In this document: piece after piece, positions 7,529 to 17,081 of the stretch
Position numbering within the stretch: the first letter of the stretch is position 1
Layout: the number at the start of each line of letters is the position of its first letter
Assembly (NCBI RefSeq): GCF_001611275.1
Contig: NZ_CP015080.1
Span: 2,856,001 to 2,920,000, forward strand
Direction: 5' to 3'
Length of the DNA stretch: 64,000 nucleotides
Source of the DNA: Desulfuromonas sp. DDH964
Lineage (GTDB): Bacteria; Desulfobacterota; Desulfuromonadia; Desulfuromonadales; DDH964
Translations under genes and position numbers: made by a program
The notes under the pieces: model-generated
Database searches by the model: none
Told to the model about the DNA's origin: nothing
Seen by the model: the letters and a program-made list of their open reading frames with translations, nothing else

Positions 7529-10500
7529 TCAGAATTCGTTGATCCGGACCGACACCAGCTTGGACACGCCCGGCTCTTCCATCGTCACGCCATAGAGGGA
7601 ATCGGCTATTTCCATGGTCCGCTTGTTATGGGTAATGATAATGAATTGCGACATGCCGGCCATCTCACCGACCAGCTCGTTGAAGCGTCCGATATTGGCA
7701 TCGTCGAGGGGCGCATCGACCTCGTCGAGGATACAGAAGGGGGAGGGCTTGATCAGGAAGATCGAGAAGATCAGGGCCACCGCAGTGAGAGCCTTCTCGC
7801 CACCGGAGAGGAGGCTGACATTCTGCAGCTTCTTCCCTGGCGGCTGGACCACGATATCGATGCCGGTTTCGAGCAGGTCCTCTTCGTCCGTCAGCCGCAG
7901 TTCCGCCTGACCACCCCGGAAGAGGCGCGGAAAGACCTCGCGGAACTTGGCGTTCACCTGGTCAAAGGTCTCGCGGAAGCGCTTGCGCGTTGTCCGGTTG
8001 ATGCGGGCAATCGCCGTCTGCAGGCCGTTGAGGGACTCGCGCAAGTCCTCCTGCTGGGTGGTCAGGAAGAGGTGTCGTTCTTCCAACTCCTCGTATTCCT
8101 CGATGGCAGTGAGGTTGACCTCGCCCATCTCGTCGATCAGCCGCCGCAACTCTTCGAGGCGACGCTCACCCGCGGCGACATCCTCCCCTTGCGGCTCGGC
8201 AGGCGGCAGAGTGCCGAGATCGACCCGGTAGCGGTCGAGGATCGTCTGCCGCAAATGCTCCGCCTCCAGCTGCAATTCACGCCCCGCCAGCTGCAGCCCG
8301 CCCAACTCGTCGCGGGCCTGACTGACCCGGCCGCGCAGGGCACGCAGTTCCTCCTCCCGCAGCAGAATTCCGGCGCCGAACTCCTCGAACCCGTCGCGGC
8401 GCTGGTCGAGCCCCTCCTTCTCCTCCTCACGCCTCTGGTAAAGCAGGTCGAGCTCAATCCGGGCGCGCTCGATCGTCTCCCGCAGGGTCTGCTGCTCCTG
8501 CTCCCCCTCCCCCTGGCGCGCGAGGATCAGCGCCCGGCGTCCCTGCAGTTCACTGCGCAGCCGGGCGAGGCGTTCGATGCCACTGCGGCTTCCCTCTTCG
8601 CGTTCCCGCAGACTGACCACCGTCATCTTCAGCGCGGTTACCTGTTCCCGGGCGGCCTCGCTCTGCCGCCGCAGCGCCAACAGCTCCTCCTGGAGCCGTC
8701 CGACCCGCTCCTCGGCCGCGAGTTTACCGGCCTCCAGTTCAAGGCGTCCCTGGGCGGCTGTGCCGAGCAGGCGTTGCAGCTCCTCATGCTCCTCATGGAG
8801 CTGCGCCTCCTCCAGGCTCAACACTTCGAGCCGTTCCTCGAAGCGATCGAGCTCACCGCGCAGCCGCACCAGGTCCTTTTCACTATCGACAAGCTTGAGT
8901 TCCTTGCGGTGCAGGGCAGCCTCGAGCTCGCGCAACTGCTCATCGCTCGCGGTCATGGCCTGGCGCAGGTCATCCCGCTCCCGTTGCAGGCCTTCCACCT
9001 GGCGACTGAATGCGGCGACCTGCCCGGCCAACTCCTTCATCTCGCGTTTTTTATGCAGCAGCCCCTGGTCGAGGGCGGTGCGCGCGCCGCCGGTCAATTC
9101 GCCGCGCGCGGTCAACACCTCTCCCGCTGCTGTCACCAGGGTCGTCCCTTCCGGAAGTCCGCCGTGGAGAAAGGGCTCCAGGTCGGGGACGACCCAGATT
9201 CCCTGCAGCAGGCTGCCAACCAGGGGAGCGAAATCCGGTCGCAACGTCACCAGGGAATCGAGGGGCTGCCCGCCAGGTACCGCTCCCGTCGCCGCCGGAG
9301 AAAAACCGGGGAGAAGAAAACTGCAGCGGCTGTCCGCCGCCCGCAAGCGGTCGAAGGCCGCTGCCACTTCCGTGGTCCGGGGGGCCAGGATGGTCTGCAA
9401 CCGCTCCCCGAGCACCGCCTCGACCGCCGCTTCGTAACCGGCGGCAACCTCCAGGGCATCGGCGACCATGCCGGCGAAGGATTGCCGCAGCTCGTCATCG
9501 CCGAGGACCAGGCGCACGCCACGGCCGTATCCTTCCAGGTTCTGCTCCAGTTGTTGCAGGGACTCGAGCCGGGATCGGGCCCGGTTATGCTCCTCGCGCC
9601 GAACCAGCAGAGTCGCCTCATTCTCCTCGCTGCGCCGCCGCTGCGCAAGCAGCGCTTCCCGGCACTCTTCCCGCTCGGCGAGTAGCGCCTCGCGCCGTTG
9701 CCGGAAGCTGTCCAGGGACCCTTCCAGCGCTTCGCATTGGCGCCGGATTTCTTCCATCTGCTCACGGACACCGATGACCTCGGCCCGGCTTCGACCGCTG
9801 CGCTGGTCGAGACCGGCCAGGCGGCGTTCGGCGTCCTCCTGCTGGGAGGAGTACCGGGTCAGGTCGGTGAGGAGTCGGTAAAGAGCGGCCCGCGCTTCTT
9901 CGAGCAGCTGCTGGCGCTCGTTTTCCTCGGCCACCGAACGGGCGAGGTCTTGCTCGGCAAGCTGGAGGCGCCCGGCCTCGCGCGCCAGGTCGGCACCAAG
10001 CTGCCCCTGACTGCCGCGAAGGGTCGCCTCTTCCTGATCGAGCTCTTCGAGGCGGCGGGCGACATCGGCGAGTTCTCCCGCCAGTCGCTCATGCTGCAGG
10101 GTCTGGTTGCGGATCTGGTTGTCGGCCAGCTCGATGCGGGACTCGGTCTTCTGTAACTCGCTGCTGAGGTGAAAGACCCGCTCCTGGACGGCGGCCAGCT
10201 CTTTTTCCCGCGCCAGTTGTTGCAGACGCGCCTCGTCCAGCGCCAGCTCTTCCCCCTGCTGCTGGGCTTCGAGGGCCGCCAGCCGCTGTTGCAGAGCGAC
10301 CTCGCGGCTGCCATCCGCGGCCAGGGCGGCTTGCAACTGGCGGTAACGGCCGGCAGCAAAACGGGTCTCGATGCCGCGCAACTCCTCCCGGTATTCCCGA
10401 AAGCGCTCCGCCTTGCGGGCCTGGCGCTTGAGGCTGCTGGTCTGGCGGCGGACCTCGGCGATGATGTCGCTGAGGCGCACCAGGTTCTGGCGGGTGGCAT

Positions 10501-11053
10501 CAATCTTGCGCAACGCCGCCTTCTTGCGCGACTTGAATTTGGTCACTCCGGCCGCTTCTTCGATCAGCGAACGCCGGTCCTCCGGTTTGGCACTGAGGAT
10601 CTGCCCGATCTTCCCCTGCTCGATGATCGAATAGGTGCGGGCGCCGACCCCGGTATCCATGAAGAGTTCACTGATATCGAGAAGCCGGCAGGGGGTCTTG
10701 TTGATAAGGTATTCGCTGTCGCCGTTGCGATAAAGGCGGCGGGTCACCATGATTTCCGCGTAGTCGCGAAAGGCCGGGGGGCCGATACCGTCTTCATTGG
10801 CAAAGGTCATCGACACTTCGGCCATGCCGTGCGGCTTGCGGGATTCACTGCCGCCGAAGATCACATCTTCCATGGCGCGGCCACGCAGGTTTTTCGCGTT
10901 CTGCTCCCCCATCACCCAGCGGATGGCATCGACGATATTGCTCTTGCCGCAACCGTTGGGGCCAACGATACCGGCCACGCCGGCTTGAAAGTCGAGGCTG
11001 ACCCGGTCGACGAAGGACTTGAATCCGATTATTTCGACCCGTTTGATTTTCAT
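7529..11053 (-). CDS. smc: Chromosome segregation protein SMC
   Basis: ABC-type ATPase of the condensin complex, 1174 aa. The N-terminus MKIKRVEIIGFKSFVD and Walker A GPNGCGKSN (31-39) are canonical. Two ~350-residue coiled coils flank the hinge (about 515-640, with LGDDELRQSFAGMVADAL). The C-terminal head carries LSGGEKALTAVAL and Walker B FCILDEVDAPLDD. Start ATG 11053 was chosen because the 23 residues upstream do not match the family. It heads the minus-strand cluster, with a promoter at 11113-11141. Confidence 0.96.
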   Translation of the reverse strand: MKIKRVEIIGFKSFVDRVSLDFQAGVAGIVGPNGCGKSNIVDAIRWVMGEQNAKNLRGRAMEDVIFGGSESRKPHGMAEVSMTFANEDGIGPPAFRDYAEIMVTRRLYRNGDSEYLINKTPCRLLDISELFMDTGVGARTYSIIEQGKIGQILSAKPEDRRSLIEEAAGVTKFKSRKKAALRKIDATRQNLVRLSDIIAEVRRQTSSLKRQARKAERFREYREELRGIETRFAAGRYRQLQAALAADGSREVALQQRLAALEAQQQGEELALDEARLQQLAREKELAAVQERVFHLSSELQKTESRIELADNQIRNQTLQHERLAGELADVARRLEELDQEEATLRGSQGQLGADLAREAGRLQLAEQDLARSVAEENERQQLLEEARAALYRLLTDLTRYSSQQEDAERRLAGLDQRSGRSRAEVIGVREQMEEIRRQCEALEGSLDSFRQRREALLAEREECREALLAQRRRSEENEATLLVRREEHNRARSRLESLQQLEQNLEGYGRGVRLVLGDDELRQSFAGMVADALEVAAGYEAAVEAVLGERLQTILAPRTTEVAAAFDRLRAADSRCSFLLPGFSPAATGAVPGGQPLDSLVTLRPDFAPLVGSLLQGIWVVPDLEPFLHGGLPEGTTLVTAAGEVLTARGELTGGARTALDQGLLHKKREMKELAGQVAAFSRQVEGLQRERDDLRQAMTASDEQLRELEAALHRKELKLVDSEKDLVRLRGELDRFEERLEVLSLEEAQLHEEHEELQRLLGTAAQGRLELEAGKLAAEERVGRLQEELLALRRQSEAAREQVTALKMTVVSLREREEGSRSGIERLARLRSELQGRRALILARQGEGEQEQQTLRETIERARIELDLLYQRREEEKEGLDQRRDGFEEFGAGILLREEELRALRGRVSQARDELGGLQLAGRELQLEAEHLRQTILDRYRVDLGTLPPAEPQGEDVAAGERRLEELRRLIDEMGEVNLTAIEEYEELEERHLFLTTQQEDLRESLNGLQTAIARINRTTRKRFRETFDQVNAKFREVFPRLFRGGQAELRLTDEEDLLETGIDIVVQPPGKKLQNVSLLSGGEKALTAVALIFSIFLIKPSPFCILDEVDAPLDDANIGRFNELVGEMAGMSQFIIITHNKRTMEIADSLYGVTMEEPGVSKLVSVRINEF

Positions 11054-11112
11054 TTGGGAGAACGTCGACCGCCTGCAGAGAGTGGGGTCCGCCTGGACCG
11101 GGGTGGCGCGCC

Positions 11113-11141
11113 ATGTTAGCAAGCCATCCCGATCCTGTAAA
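11113..11141 (-). promoter_or_regulatory. Promoter for the smc cluster
   Basis: Minus-strand TTTACA (11136-11141), 17-nt spacer, TAACAT (11113-11118), about 60 bp upstream of the smc ATG in the divergent smc/rluA gap. Confidence 0.55.
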
Positions 11142-11189
11142 GGGCCTTGCCCGGTGCTTTTTACCTGCCGAAACTACCCGCCTTCCGGC

Positions 11190-11218
11190 TTGCCTGCATC
11201 GGCAGCGAGGGGTATGAT
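11190..11218 (+). promoter_or_regulatory. Promoter for the RluA-like gene
   Basis: TTGCCT (11190-11195), 17-nt spacer, TATGAT (11213-11218). The -10 ends only 8 nt before the ATG at 11227, so transcription would begin within a few bases of the start codon, giving a leaderless or nearly leaderless mRNA. Confidence 0.5.
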
Positions 11219-11226
11219 GAGGCGCG

Positions 11227-12129
11227 ATGATCGACCTTACCGTCCATGAGGATGAAAACGGCATTTCCGTCGGCGCCTGGCTGCAGCAGCGCCTGCCCGG
11301 AATTCCCTCCGGCTACCTGCGCCAACTGCTGCGCCGCGGCGAAATCCGGGTTGCCGGGCGAGCGCTCGCCGCGGATGCCTCCCTGCGACCGGGGGACGCC
11401 ATCGCACTCCCGGAGAACCGCCGGCTCCAGGAGCTGCTTGCCGGCATCCTGCCGCCGCTCACCATCCTGGTCGAGACCCGGGAGGCGCTGATCGTCGCCA
11501 AACCGGCAGGAGTGGCCGTCCACCGCGGGGTCGGCCACGAAACGGATCATCTCGGCCTGCGGGTTGAGCAGCTCCTGCGCCAGCGGCGTCAGACTTTTCG
11601 CACCGCACCGGTCCACCGCCTCGATGCGGCAACCTCCGGCCCGGTCCTGTTCGGCAAGGGACGCCAGGCGATTGCCGCTTTCGGCGGCGTCTTCATGAAC
11701 GGGCCGACCAGCAAGCGTTACCTGGCCCTGGTGGCCGGGAGGACCCCGACCGAAGGGACCCTCGACTCGCCGGTACCGGTCAGGGGACGTGATTACGCGG
11801 CAACAACCCGATTCCGATGCCTCGCCGGCAATGGCAACCTCTCCCTGCTCGAACTGCAGCTATTGACCGGCCGCCGTCACCAGTTGCGCCGCCAACTGGC
11901 AGACGCTGGGCACCCGATTGCCGGCGATGAGCGCTACCGGGGAGGAGCACTGCCAGGCCTTGGCCGCCTCTTCCTCCATTGCCGGCAGCTGGTCGTGGCC
12001 AACCCCTTCGGCGAAGAGCCGCTGGTGGCCGAACTCGCCCTCCCCGGCGACCTGGCGCAGCTGCTCGACAGGCTCGGGCTGCAGCTGCCGCCGCCCCTTG
12101 GCGCTGGCGGACCAACGATTCTTCTTTAA
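11227..12129 (+). CDS. RluA-family pseudouridine synthase
   Basis: Isomerises uridine to pseudouridine in RNA. The 300-aa protein has an N-terminal S4-like RNA-binding part (LPGIPSGYLRQLLRRGEIRV, residues ~20-50) and an RluA catalytic domain with HRLDAATSG (catalytic Asp) and the LLELQLLTGRRHQLRRQL motif. Which uridine in rRNA or tRNA is modified cannot be told from sequence. The start codon fits the S4 domain and lies just after a -10 element. Confidence 0.87.
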   Translation: MIDLTVHEDENGISVGAWLQQRLPGIPSGYLRQLLRRGEIRVAGRALAADASLRPGDAIALPENRRLQELLAGILPPLTILVETREALIVAKPAGVAVHRGVGHETDHLGLRVEQLLRQRRQTFRTAPVHRLDAATSGPVLFGKGRQAIAAFGGVFMNGPTSKRYLALVAGRTPTEGTLDSPVPVRGRDYAATTRFRCLAGNGNLSLLELQLLTGRRHQLRRQLADAGHPIAGDERYRGGALPGLGRLFLHCRQLVVANPFGEEPLVAELALPGDLAQLLDRLGLQLPPPLGAGGPTILL

Positions 12130-12179
12130 ATTTCATCGCCGGCCCCATCTTGGCACGATCTGCCGAAAGGTTTTTTCGC

Positions 12180-15100
12180 GTGCGGCGTCACCCCTTTCTG
12201 ACCTTCCTGTTCGCCCTGCTGCTGGCGTTCGGCGCCTTTTTGGCCTGGTTGCTGACCAGTTTCGATCTCGACAGCTACCGCGCCGAGTTGCAGGAGAGTT
12301 TGAGCTCTGCACTCAAGCGCCCGGTGCAGATGGGGAAGATCCGCCTCAGCTTGCGGCACGGACCGGCTATCGATGTTCGCAATGTCGAAGTCGGTACCCC
12401 CGAGAGCGCAATGCGGCTGCAGATCGGCCACCTCTATCTGCGCCTGGACCTGGAAGAGCTGCTGCATCGCCGCCTGCAGACCCGCGACCTCTACCTCGAC
12501 CAACCGGTCCTCACCCTGACCCGCCAGGCCCCGGTCGACGCGGGAACGCCCGCGCCCGAACCGGCGCCCTTCGACCCGCAACTTCTTGAACGGCTCGGCT
12601 TCAGCAACTGTACCCTGCGCAACGGCAGCCTGCTCCTCGTCGATCCGCGCCAGCCGCAGGCTGCCAGGGTTCTGGCGATCAAAGCGCTGAACGGGCACCT
12701 CAGCGACCTCGCTCCCGGCAGGTCGGGAACCCTTGAGCTCGCCGGGCGCCTCGTTCGAGGGGAGGAAACTGCCCCCTTTGAAATCTCCGGAACCTTGAGA
12801 CCGGGGGACACCTTTCCCTTCTGGCTGGAAACCCACTATTCCCTGCAGGGTTCCCTCCACAACCTTCCCGCCGGCTGGCTGATGCCGGCTTCGGCACCCG
12901 CCCCCGACTGGGGGATCTCTGGGCAGGTCGGGTTAACGGCCCGGCTGCAGGGGATTCCAAAAACCGGGCTGGCCATCGACCTCGCCCTCACCGGGGCTGA
13001 GCTCCGCCTTGATTCCCCGAACGGTCCCGGCAGCTCCGCTCTCTTCAGCACCCTTGATCTCACGACCCGCTGGACCCCGGAGAGGGCGGCGATGCGTTTT
13101 GAACCGCTGGCGATCGAACTCGACGGCCAGCGCCTGCAAGGCATGGCTACCGTCGAACCGGCGACCAACGGAACGGCCATCAACCTCTCTCTACAGGGGA
13201 CCGAGCTCCCCCTTCCGGACCTGGGACGAATCCTTCCCGCCGGGGAAAATCCGCTGGTCAATTCCTTGCGCACCAGCATGACTGGCGGCCAGCTTCAGCA
13301 GCTCGCCCTCACCTTCCAGCAGCAACCGGACCCCAGCGGCGGTCCGCCGGTCACCCACTATTCGATAAAAGCAAAACTCAACGGTCTTGCCCTGAAGCTG
13401 CCCCGGATCGGCGAGATGGAAAACCTCGCCGGCGATTTGGAGCTGACCCCCCTGGCTCTGGCCGTCCGCGATGGTTCCGGCGACCTGGCCGGCAACGAGC
13501 TGCGCTTCTCCGGCCGGGTCACCTGGCAGGCCGCCGGGCCACCGCGGATCGAAGCAGTGGCGACCGGCGAGTTCGGCGCCGCCTGGCTCGGAACCCGGCT
13601 TGCCGGCATGACCCCAGCCGATCTCGAATTGACCGGGACCTTTCCCCTGCGGGTCACCCTCGGCGGCCAGCTCGACCAGCCCCACTTCGACGCCCATGCC
13701 GACCTGCGACAACTGAAGATTCACTTCCGCAACCTCTTCACCAAACCGGCCGGCATCGCCACGGAACTCTTCCTCTCCGGTGACTATGCCGAGCAGCAAC
13801 TGGCACTCAACTACGGGCGCCTGCACTGTCCGCCGCTCGATGTCAGTGCCGACGGCAGCTTCGCGTTCGGCCAAAGCGACCGCTTCCGCCTCGACCTGCG
13901 GCTGGCGCCGGTCGCCCTCGCGGACCTCCCGGAACGGGCGCCACTCCTTAAACCGCTCCAGCTTCGCGGGCTGCTCTCCGGCGAATACTCCCTGCAGGGC
14001 GCGGGCGGCAAACTGCAACAGGCGCGCGGCAACCTCAATCTCAACGGCGCCGGGCTCTACCTCGGTGGCATTATCGCTGACCTAAACGATCTCAGCGGCT
14101 CCCTTCATTTCAACCAGGGGCAGGCCTCCTTTGCCGGGCTGACCGGGCGCATCGGCCGCTCCTCCTTTACCGCATCCGGCAGCTTCCCCGACCTCACGGC
14201 GCCCAGCGGCAGCGTCCACCTGCAGGCGCGCGCGATGCACGCCGATGACCTGATCTTCTACTCCGACCAGGCAATCCTGCGCGATATCGACGCCGAACTG
14301 GCCGTTGCCCCGGACCGGCTCGAATTCACGCGGGTGACGACCCATCTCGATGGCGGCACCAAAGCCGAGGTGCGCGGCGCGGTAAGTCACTTCCAGGGGC
14401 CGGCCGCAGTCACCCTCGATATCGAAGCCGATTACGGCAACATCGACGAGGTGATTGCACTCTGGAGCCGGTCGCCAGAGGCCCCTGCGCTGCACGTTCC
14501 GCCCCACCACGGTCCCCTCCCCGAACTGCTGATCCGTGCCTTCGCCCGGCGCGGCATCATCGGCGGCATGGACTTCGAGGAGGCGCGCGGTGAAATCTCC
14601 TTCGCCGATCGAACCCTGGTGATCCATCCCTTGCAGTGCCGGATCGGGCCCGGTTTCGTCACTGGCCAGGTCCTGGTCGAACCGGTCGAAAATTCGCCGC
14701 CACGGCTGCACATTTCCGGTCATGCCGAAGGGATCGCCGCGGAGGTGGTTCATCAGCAACTGCTGAAGCAGTCGAGCCTGGTCAAAGGGAGCCTGCGCGG
14801 CGACTTCTACCTGCAGGGGATCGCCGGCAGCGAATTTTTGCCGACCTCCCTGGGCGGGTTCAGCATTGAAATCCGCAACGGCGTGCTGCGCGAGTTCAAA
14901 TCGTTGTCGAAGGTCTTTTCGCTCCTTAACGTCTCGCAGATTCTGGCCCTGAAACTTCCCGACATGGACCGGGAAGGAATGCCCTTTGGCAGGCTGAGCG
15001 GAACCTTTAAACTCGACCGGGGGATTCTGAGCAGCGAGGACCTTTTCGTCGAGAGCAACGCCATGAACCTCTCCCTGGTCGGGCAACTCGATCTGGCCCG

Positions 15101-15374
15101 GCAGCGCCTCGATGCGGTGATGGGGGTCAAGCCGCTGCGCACCGTCGACAAGATCATCACCAACATCCCCATCGCCGGCTGGGTACTGGCTGGCGACGAA
15201 AAGGCCTTGATCACCGCGCACTTTTCCATCAAGGGGGCTACCATTGATCCCGAGGTGAGACCGATCCCGATCAGCTCCGTCTCCGGCAAGGTGCTGGGAA
15301 TTTTTCGCCGCGTCTTCGGTCTGCCGGGAAAAATGGTTGACGATGTCGGGGGGTTGTTACAGGGCGGGAAGTAA
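12180..15374 (+). CDS. AsmA-like / YhdP-type large envelope protein
   Basis: A 1064-aa protein with an N-terminal transmembrane anchor (~3-25, HPFLTFLFALLLAFGAFLAW) followed by long beta-rich repeats typical of the AsmA/TamB/YhdP bridge-like families (for example SYRAELQESLSSALKRPVQMG just after the anchor, and a C-terminal GRLSGTFKLDRGILSSEDL region). Such proteins are thought to move phospholipids between membranes of diderm bacteria. Start GTG 12180 is preceded by AAAGG at about 10 nt; TTG 12150 is an alternative. It begins 50 bp after the RluA-like gene. Family is clear, the exact subfamily is not. Confidence 0.8.
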   Translation: MRRHPFLTFLFALLLAFGAFLAWLLTSFDLDSYRAELQESLSSALKRPVQMGKIRLSLRHGPAIDVRNVEVGTPESAMRLQIGHLYLRLDLEELLHRRLQTRDLYLDQPVLTLTRQAPVDAGTPAPEPAPFDPQLLERLGFSNCTLRNGSLLLVDPRQPQAARVLAIKALNGHLSDLAPGRSGTLELAGRLVRGEETAPFEISGTLRPGDTFPFWLETHYSLQGSLHNLPAGWLMPASAPAPDWGISGQVGLTARLQGIPKTGLAIDLALTGAELRLDSPNGPGSSALFSTLDLTTRWTPERAAMRFEPLAIELDGQRLQGMATVEPATNGTAINLSLQGTELPLPDLGRILPAGENPLVNSLRTSMTGGQLQQLALTFQQQPDPSGGPPVTHYSIKAKLNGLALKLPRIGEMENLAGDLELTPLALAVRDGSGDLAGNELRFSGRVTWQAAGPPRIEAVATGEFGAAWLGTRLAGMTPADLELTGTFPLRVTLGGQLDQPHFDAHADLRQLKIHFRNLFTKPAGIATELFLSGDYAEQQLALNYGRLHCPPLDVSADGSFAFGQSDRFRLDLRLAPVALADLPERAPLLKPLQLRGLLSGEYSLQGAGGKLQQARGNLNLNGAGLYLGGIIADLNDLSGSLHFNQGQASFAGLTGRIGRSSFTASGSFPDLTAPSGSVHLQARAMHADDLIFYSDQAILRDIDAELAVAPDRLEFTRVTTHLDGGTKAEVRGAVSHFQGPAAVTLDIEADYGNIDEVIALWSRSPEAPALHVPPHHGPLPELLIRAFARRGIIGGMDFEEARGEISFADRTLVIHPLQCRIGPGFVTGQVLVEPVENSPPRLHISGHAEGIAAEVVHQQLLKQSSLVKGSLRGDFYLQGIAGSEFLPTSLGGFSIEIRNGVLREFKSLSKVFSLLNVSQILALKLPDMDREGMPFGRLSGTFKLDRGILSSEDLFVESNAMNLSLVGQLDLARQRLDAVMGVKPLRTVDKIITNIPIAGWVLAGDEKALITAHFSIKGATIDPEVRPIPISSVSGKVLGIFRRVFGLPGKMVDDVGGLLQGGK

Positions 15375-15383
15375 CAGGGAGGC

Positions 15384-16097
15384 TCAGGCTTCGCGGACAC
15401 CGACGTAGACGGTGGCAATGCCGAAGGTCTGGTCGAAGTGGCGCAACCCGCTGAACCCGGCGGCCGCCATCAGGCCCTTGAATGCCTCCTGGTCCGGGAA
15501 TTCGAGGACCGAGTCGGGGAGATACTGGTAAGCGCTGCGCTGGGAGAAGAGTCCGCCGATCATCGGCAACAGGCGGCGGAAATAGAAGTAGTAAAGGGCC
15601 TTGAAGAAGCGGCTCTTCGGGTTGGAGAATTCGAGGATCACAACACGGCCGCCGGGACGCAGCACCCGGAACATCTCCCGCAACCCGGCGGGGCGATCGA
15701 CCACGTTGCGGATGCCGAAGGCGATGGTCACGCCGTCGAAAACCTGGTCGGGGTGGGGTAGTTCCTCGCAGGGCGCGTTAACCAGGGAAATCCGCTCGCG
15801 GTAGGGTGAACTAGCCACCTTTTCCAAGCCATGGACCAGCATCCCCTGGGTGAAGTCGGCGCCAACGATATGCACCGAGGAGGGGGTGCGGGCGGCAATC
15901 TCCAGCGCAACATCGCCGGTCCCGGTCGCAACGTCGAGGACCCGTCCCGCCGCCGGAATTTCCAGCTGTCTTACGGCAAAGCGCCGCCAGCGCCGGTCGA
16001 TGCCGAGGGAGAGGAGACGGTTGAGCAGATCGTAGCGGGGCGCGATGGAATCGAACATGTCACGGATTCCGCGCCCCTTGTCGGAGAGCTTGAACAT
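15384..16097 (-). CDS. ubiE: Demethylmenaquinone / ubiquinone C-methyltransferase
   Basis: SAM-dependent C-methyltransferase that makes menaquinone (or ubiquinone). The 237-aa protein shows MFDSIAPRYDLLNRLLSLGID, the SAM-binding VLDVATGTGDVALEIA and the family motif GIRNVVDRPAGLREMFRVLRPGG. Start ATG 16097 has GGAAGGGA upstream and matches the usual N-terminus; 16157 adds unrelated residues. In an anaerobe the product is probably menaquinone, consistent with the quinol:cytochrome complex at 27-29.7 kb. Convergent with the AsmA-like gene (9-bp gap). Confidence 0.93.
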   Translation of the reverse strand: MFKLSDKGRGIRDMFDSIAPRYDLLNRLLSLGIDRRWRRFAVRQLEIPAAGRVLDVATGTGDVALEIAARTPSSVHIVGADFTQGMLVHGLEKVASSPYRERISLVNAPCEELPHPDQVFDGVTIAFGIRNVVDRPAGLREMFRVLRPGGRVVILEFSNPKSRFFKALYYFYFRRLLPMIGGLFSQRSAYQYLPDSVLEFPDQEAFKGLMAAAGFSGLRHFDQTFGIATVYVGVREA

Positions 16098-16237
16098 CGT
16101 CCGGGTCGTTCCCTTCCAGGGGTGAGCGAGTGCTTGCCAGCGGCTCGTTATTAGCACATCCCTTCGCTGCCTGTCAGCAAAAAACGCCGGTCGCGCCCCA
16201 GCCCTGAAGGCTGCGGCGCCGGAAAGGTCACCCCCTC

Positions 16238-16645
16238 ATGCCCCTTTTGGTTACCGCCGCCATCATTGAAAAGGACGGCCGGTTTCTCGTCACCCGGCGG
16301 CCCGATCAGGCCCGCCATGGCGGTCTCTGGGAGTTCCCCGGCGGCAAGCTCGAAGAAGGAGAAGCGCCGGCGCAGGCGCTGCGCCGGGAACTGCTCGAAG
16401 AGCTCGACCTGCCGGTGCGGGTCGGTGCCATCTTCGACGTCGTCTTCCACCGTTACGACTGGGGGCCGGTGCTGATTCTCGCCTACCATTGCCATCCGGA
16501 GCACCACCGCATTCGCGATCTGCAGGTGGCGGAACACCGCTGGCTCCTCCCCTGCGAACTATTGTCACTCCCCTTTCTCGAAGCCGACCAGCCACTGCTG
16601 GAGCGCCTGCAACAGCAAAATCCCGGGGCCATTTTGGCGCAATAG
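16238..16645 (+). CDS. mutT: Nudix hydrolase, MutT-type (8-oxo-dGTP diphosphatase)
   Basis: The 135-aa protein has the complete Nudix box (GX5EX7REUXEEXGU): GGKLEEGEAPAQALRRELLEEL, residues ~35-56. The N-terminal VTAAIIEKDGRFLVTRRP and the WEFPGG context are typical of MutT, which removes oxidised dGTP from the nucleotide pool. ATG preceded by GGAAAGG. Substrate is inferred from family likeness. Confidence 0.85.
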   Translation: MPLLVTAAIIEKDGRFLVTRRPDQARHGGLWEFPGGKLEEGEAPAQALRRELLEELDLPVRVGAIFDVVFHRYDWGPVLILAYHCHPEHHRIRDLQVAEHRWLLPCELLSLPFLEADQPLLERLQQQNPGAILAQ

Positions 16646-16742
16646 CGTTGCAGCCCAACAAGAACATGGCCTTGGCCTGCCGCTTCGGGTATACTGGCGG
16701 ACCCAGGGGAGCTACCGATTCCAACCAGACGAAGGAGCCACC

Positions 16743-17081
16743 ATGTCCGGTCGCGAGCGTGTCCAGGTCAACTTTTTCCGTCCTTCCACCCCGGGCATCC
16801 GCCAGGAGGTCGCGGTCGCCGCGTCGGTCCTCGCCGTCTGGGCACTGCTCAGCTTCGGCGTTCCACTGCTGATATTCGTCGCCGGCCTCGGCGACCCCTC
16901 GGGGCTCGGGGAATCGTTCCTGACCCGGGCTCGCTTTCTCGGTTTTCCGCTCCATTACTGGCTGATCGCCCAGGGCTGTACCATCGGCTACATCCTGCTG
17001 TGCAAACTCTATTGCCTGCTGTGGGACAAGCGCATCACGCCGCAGCGCCGCCAGGCGGCAGGAAAGGGAGCCGGGCGATGA
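16743..17081 (+). CDS. DUF4212 membrane protein, symporter small subunit
   Basis: A 112-aa protein with two predicted transmembrane helices (about 24-46 and 70-92) and a DUF4212 pattern. DUF4212 genes almost always precede a sodium:solute symporter, as here, where the next gene overlaps by four bases (ATGA). It is probably an accessory subunit of that transporter. A strong TATACT at 16690-16695 lies 50 bp upstream without a clear -35. Confidence 0.8.
   Translation: MSGRERVQVNFFRPSTPGIRQEVAVAASVLAVWALLSFGVPLLIFVAGLGDPSGLGESFLTRARFLGFPLHYWLIAQGCTIGYILLCKLYCLLWDKRITPQRRQAAGKGAGR

Noticed and set aside
7454-9685. A 743-codon plus-strand ORF antisense to smc
   Set aside because: smc has strong coding evidence on the other strand; the antisense ORF is a codon-bias artefact.
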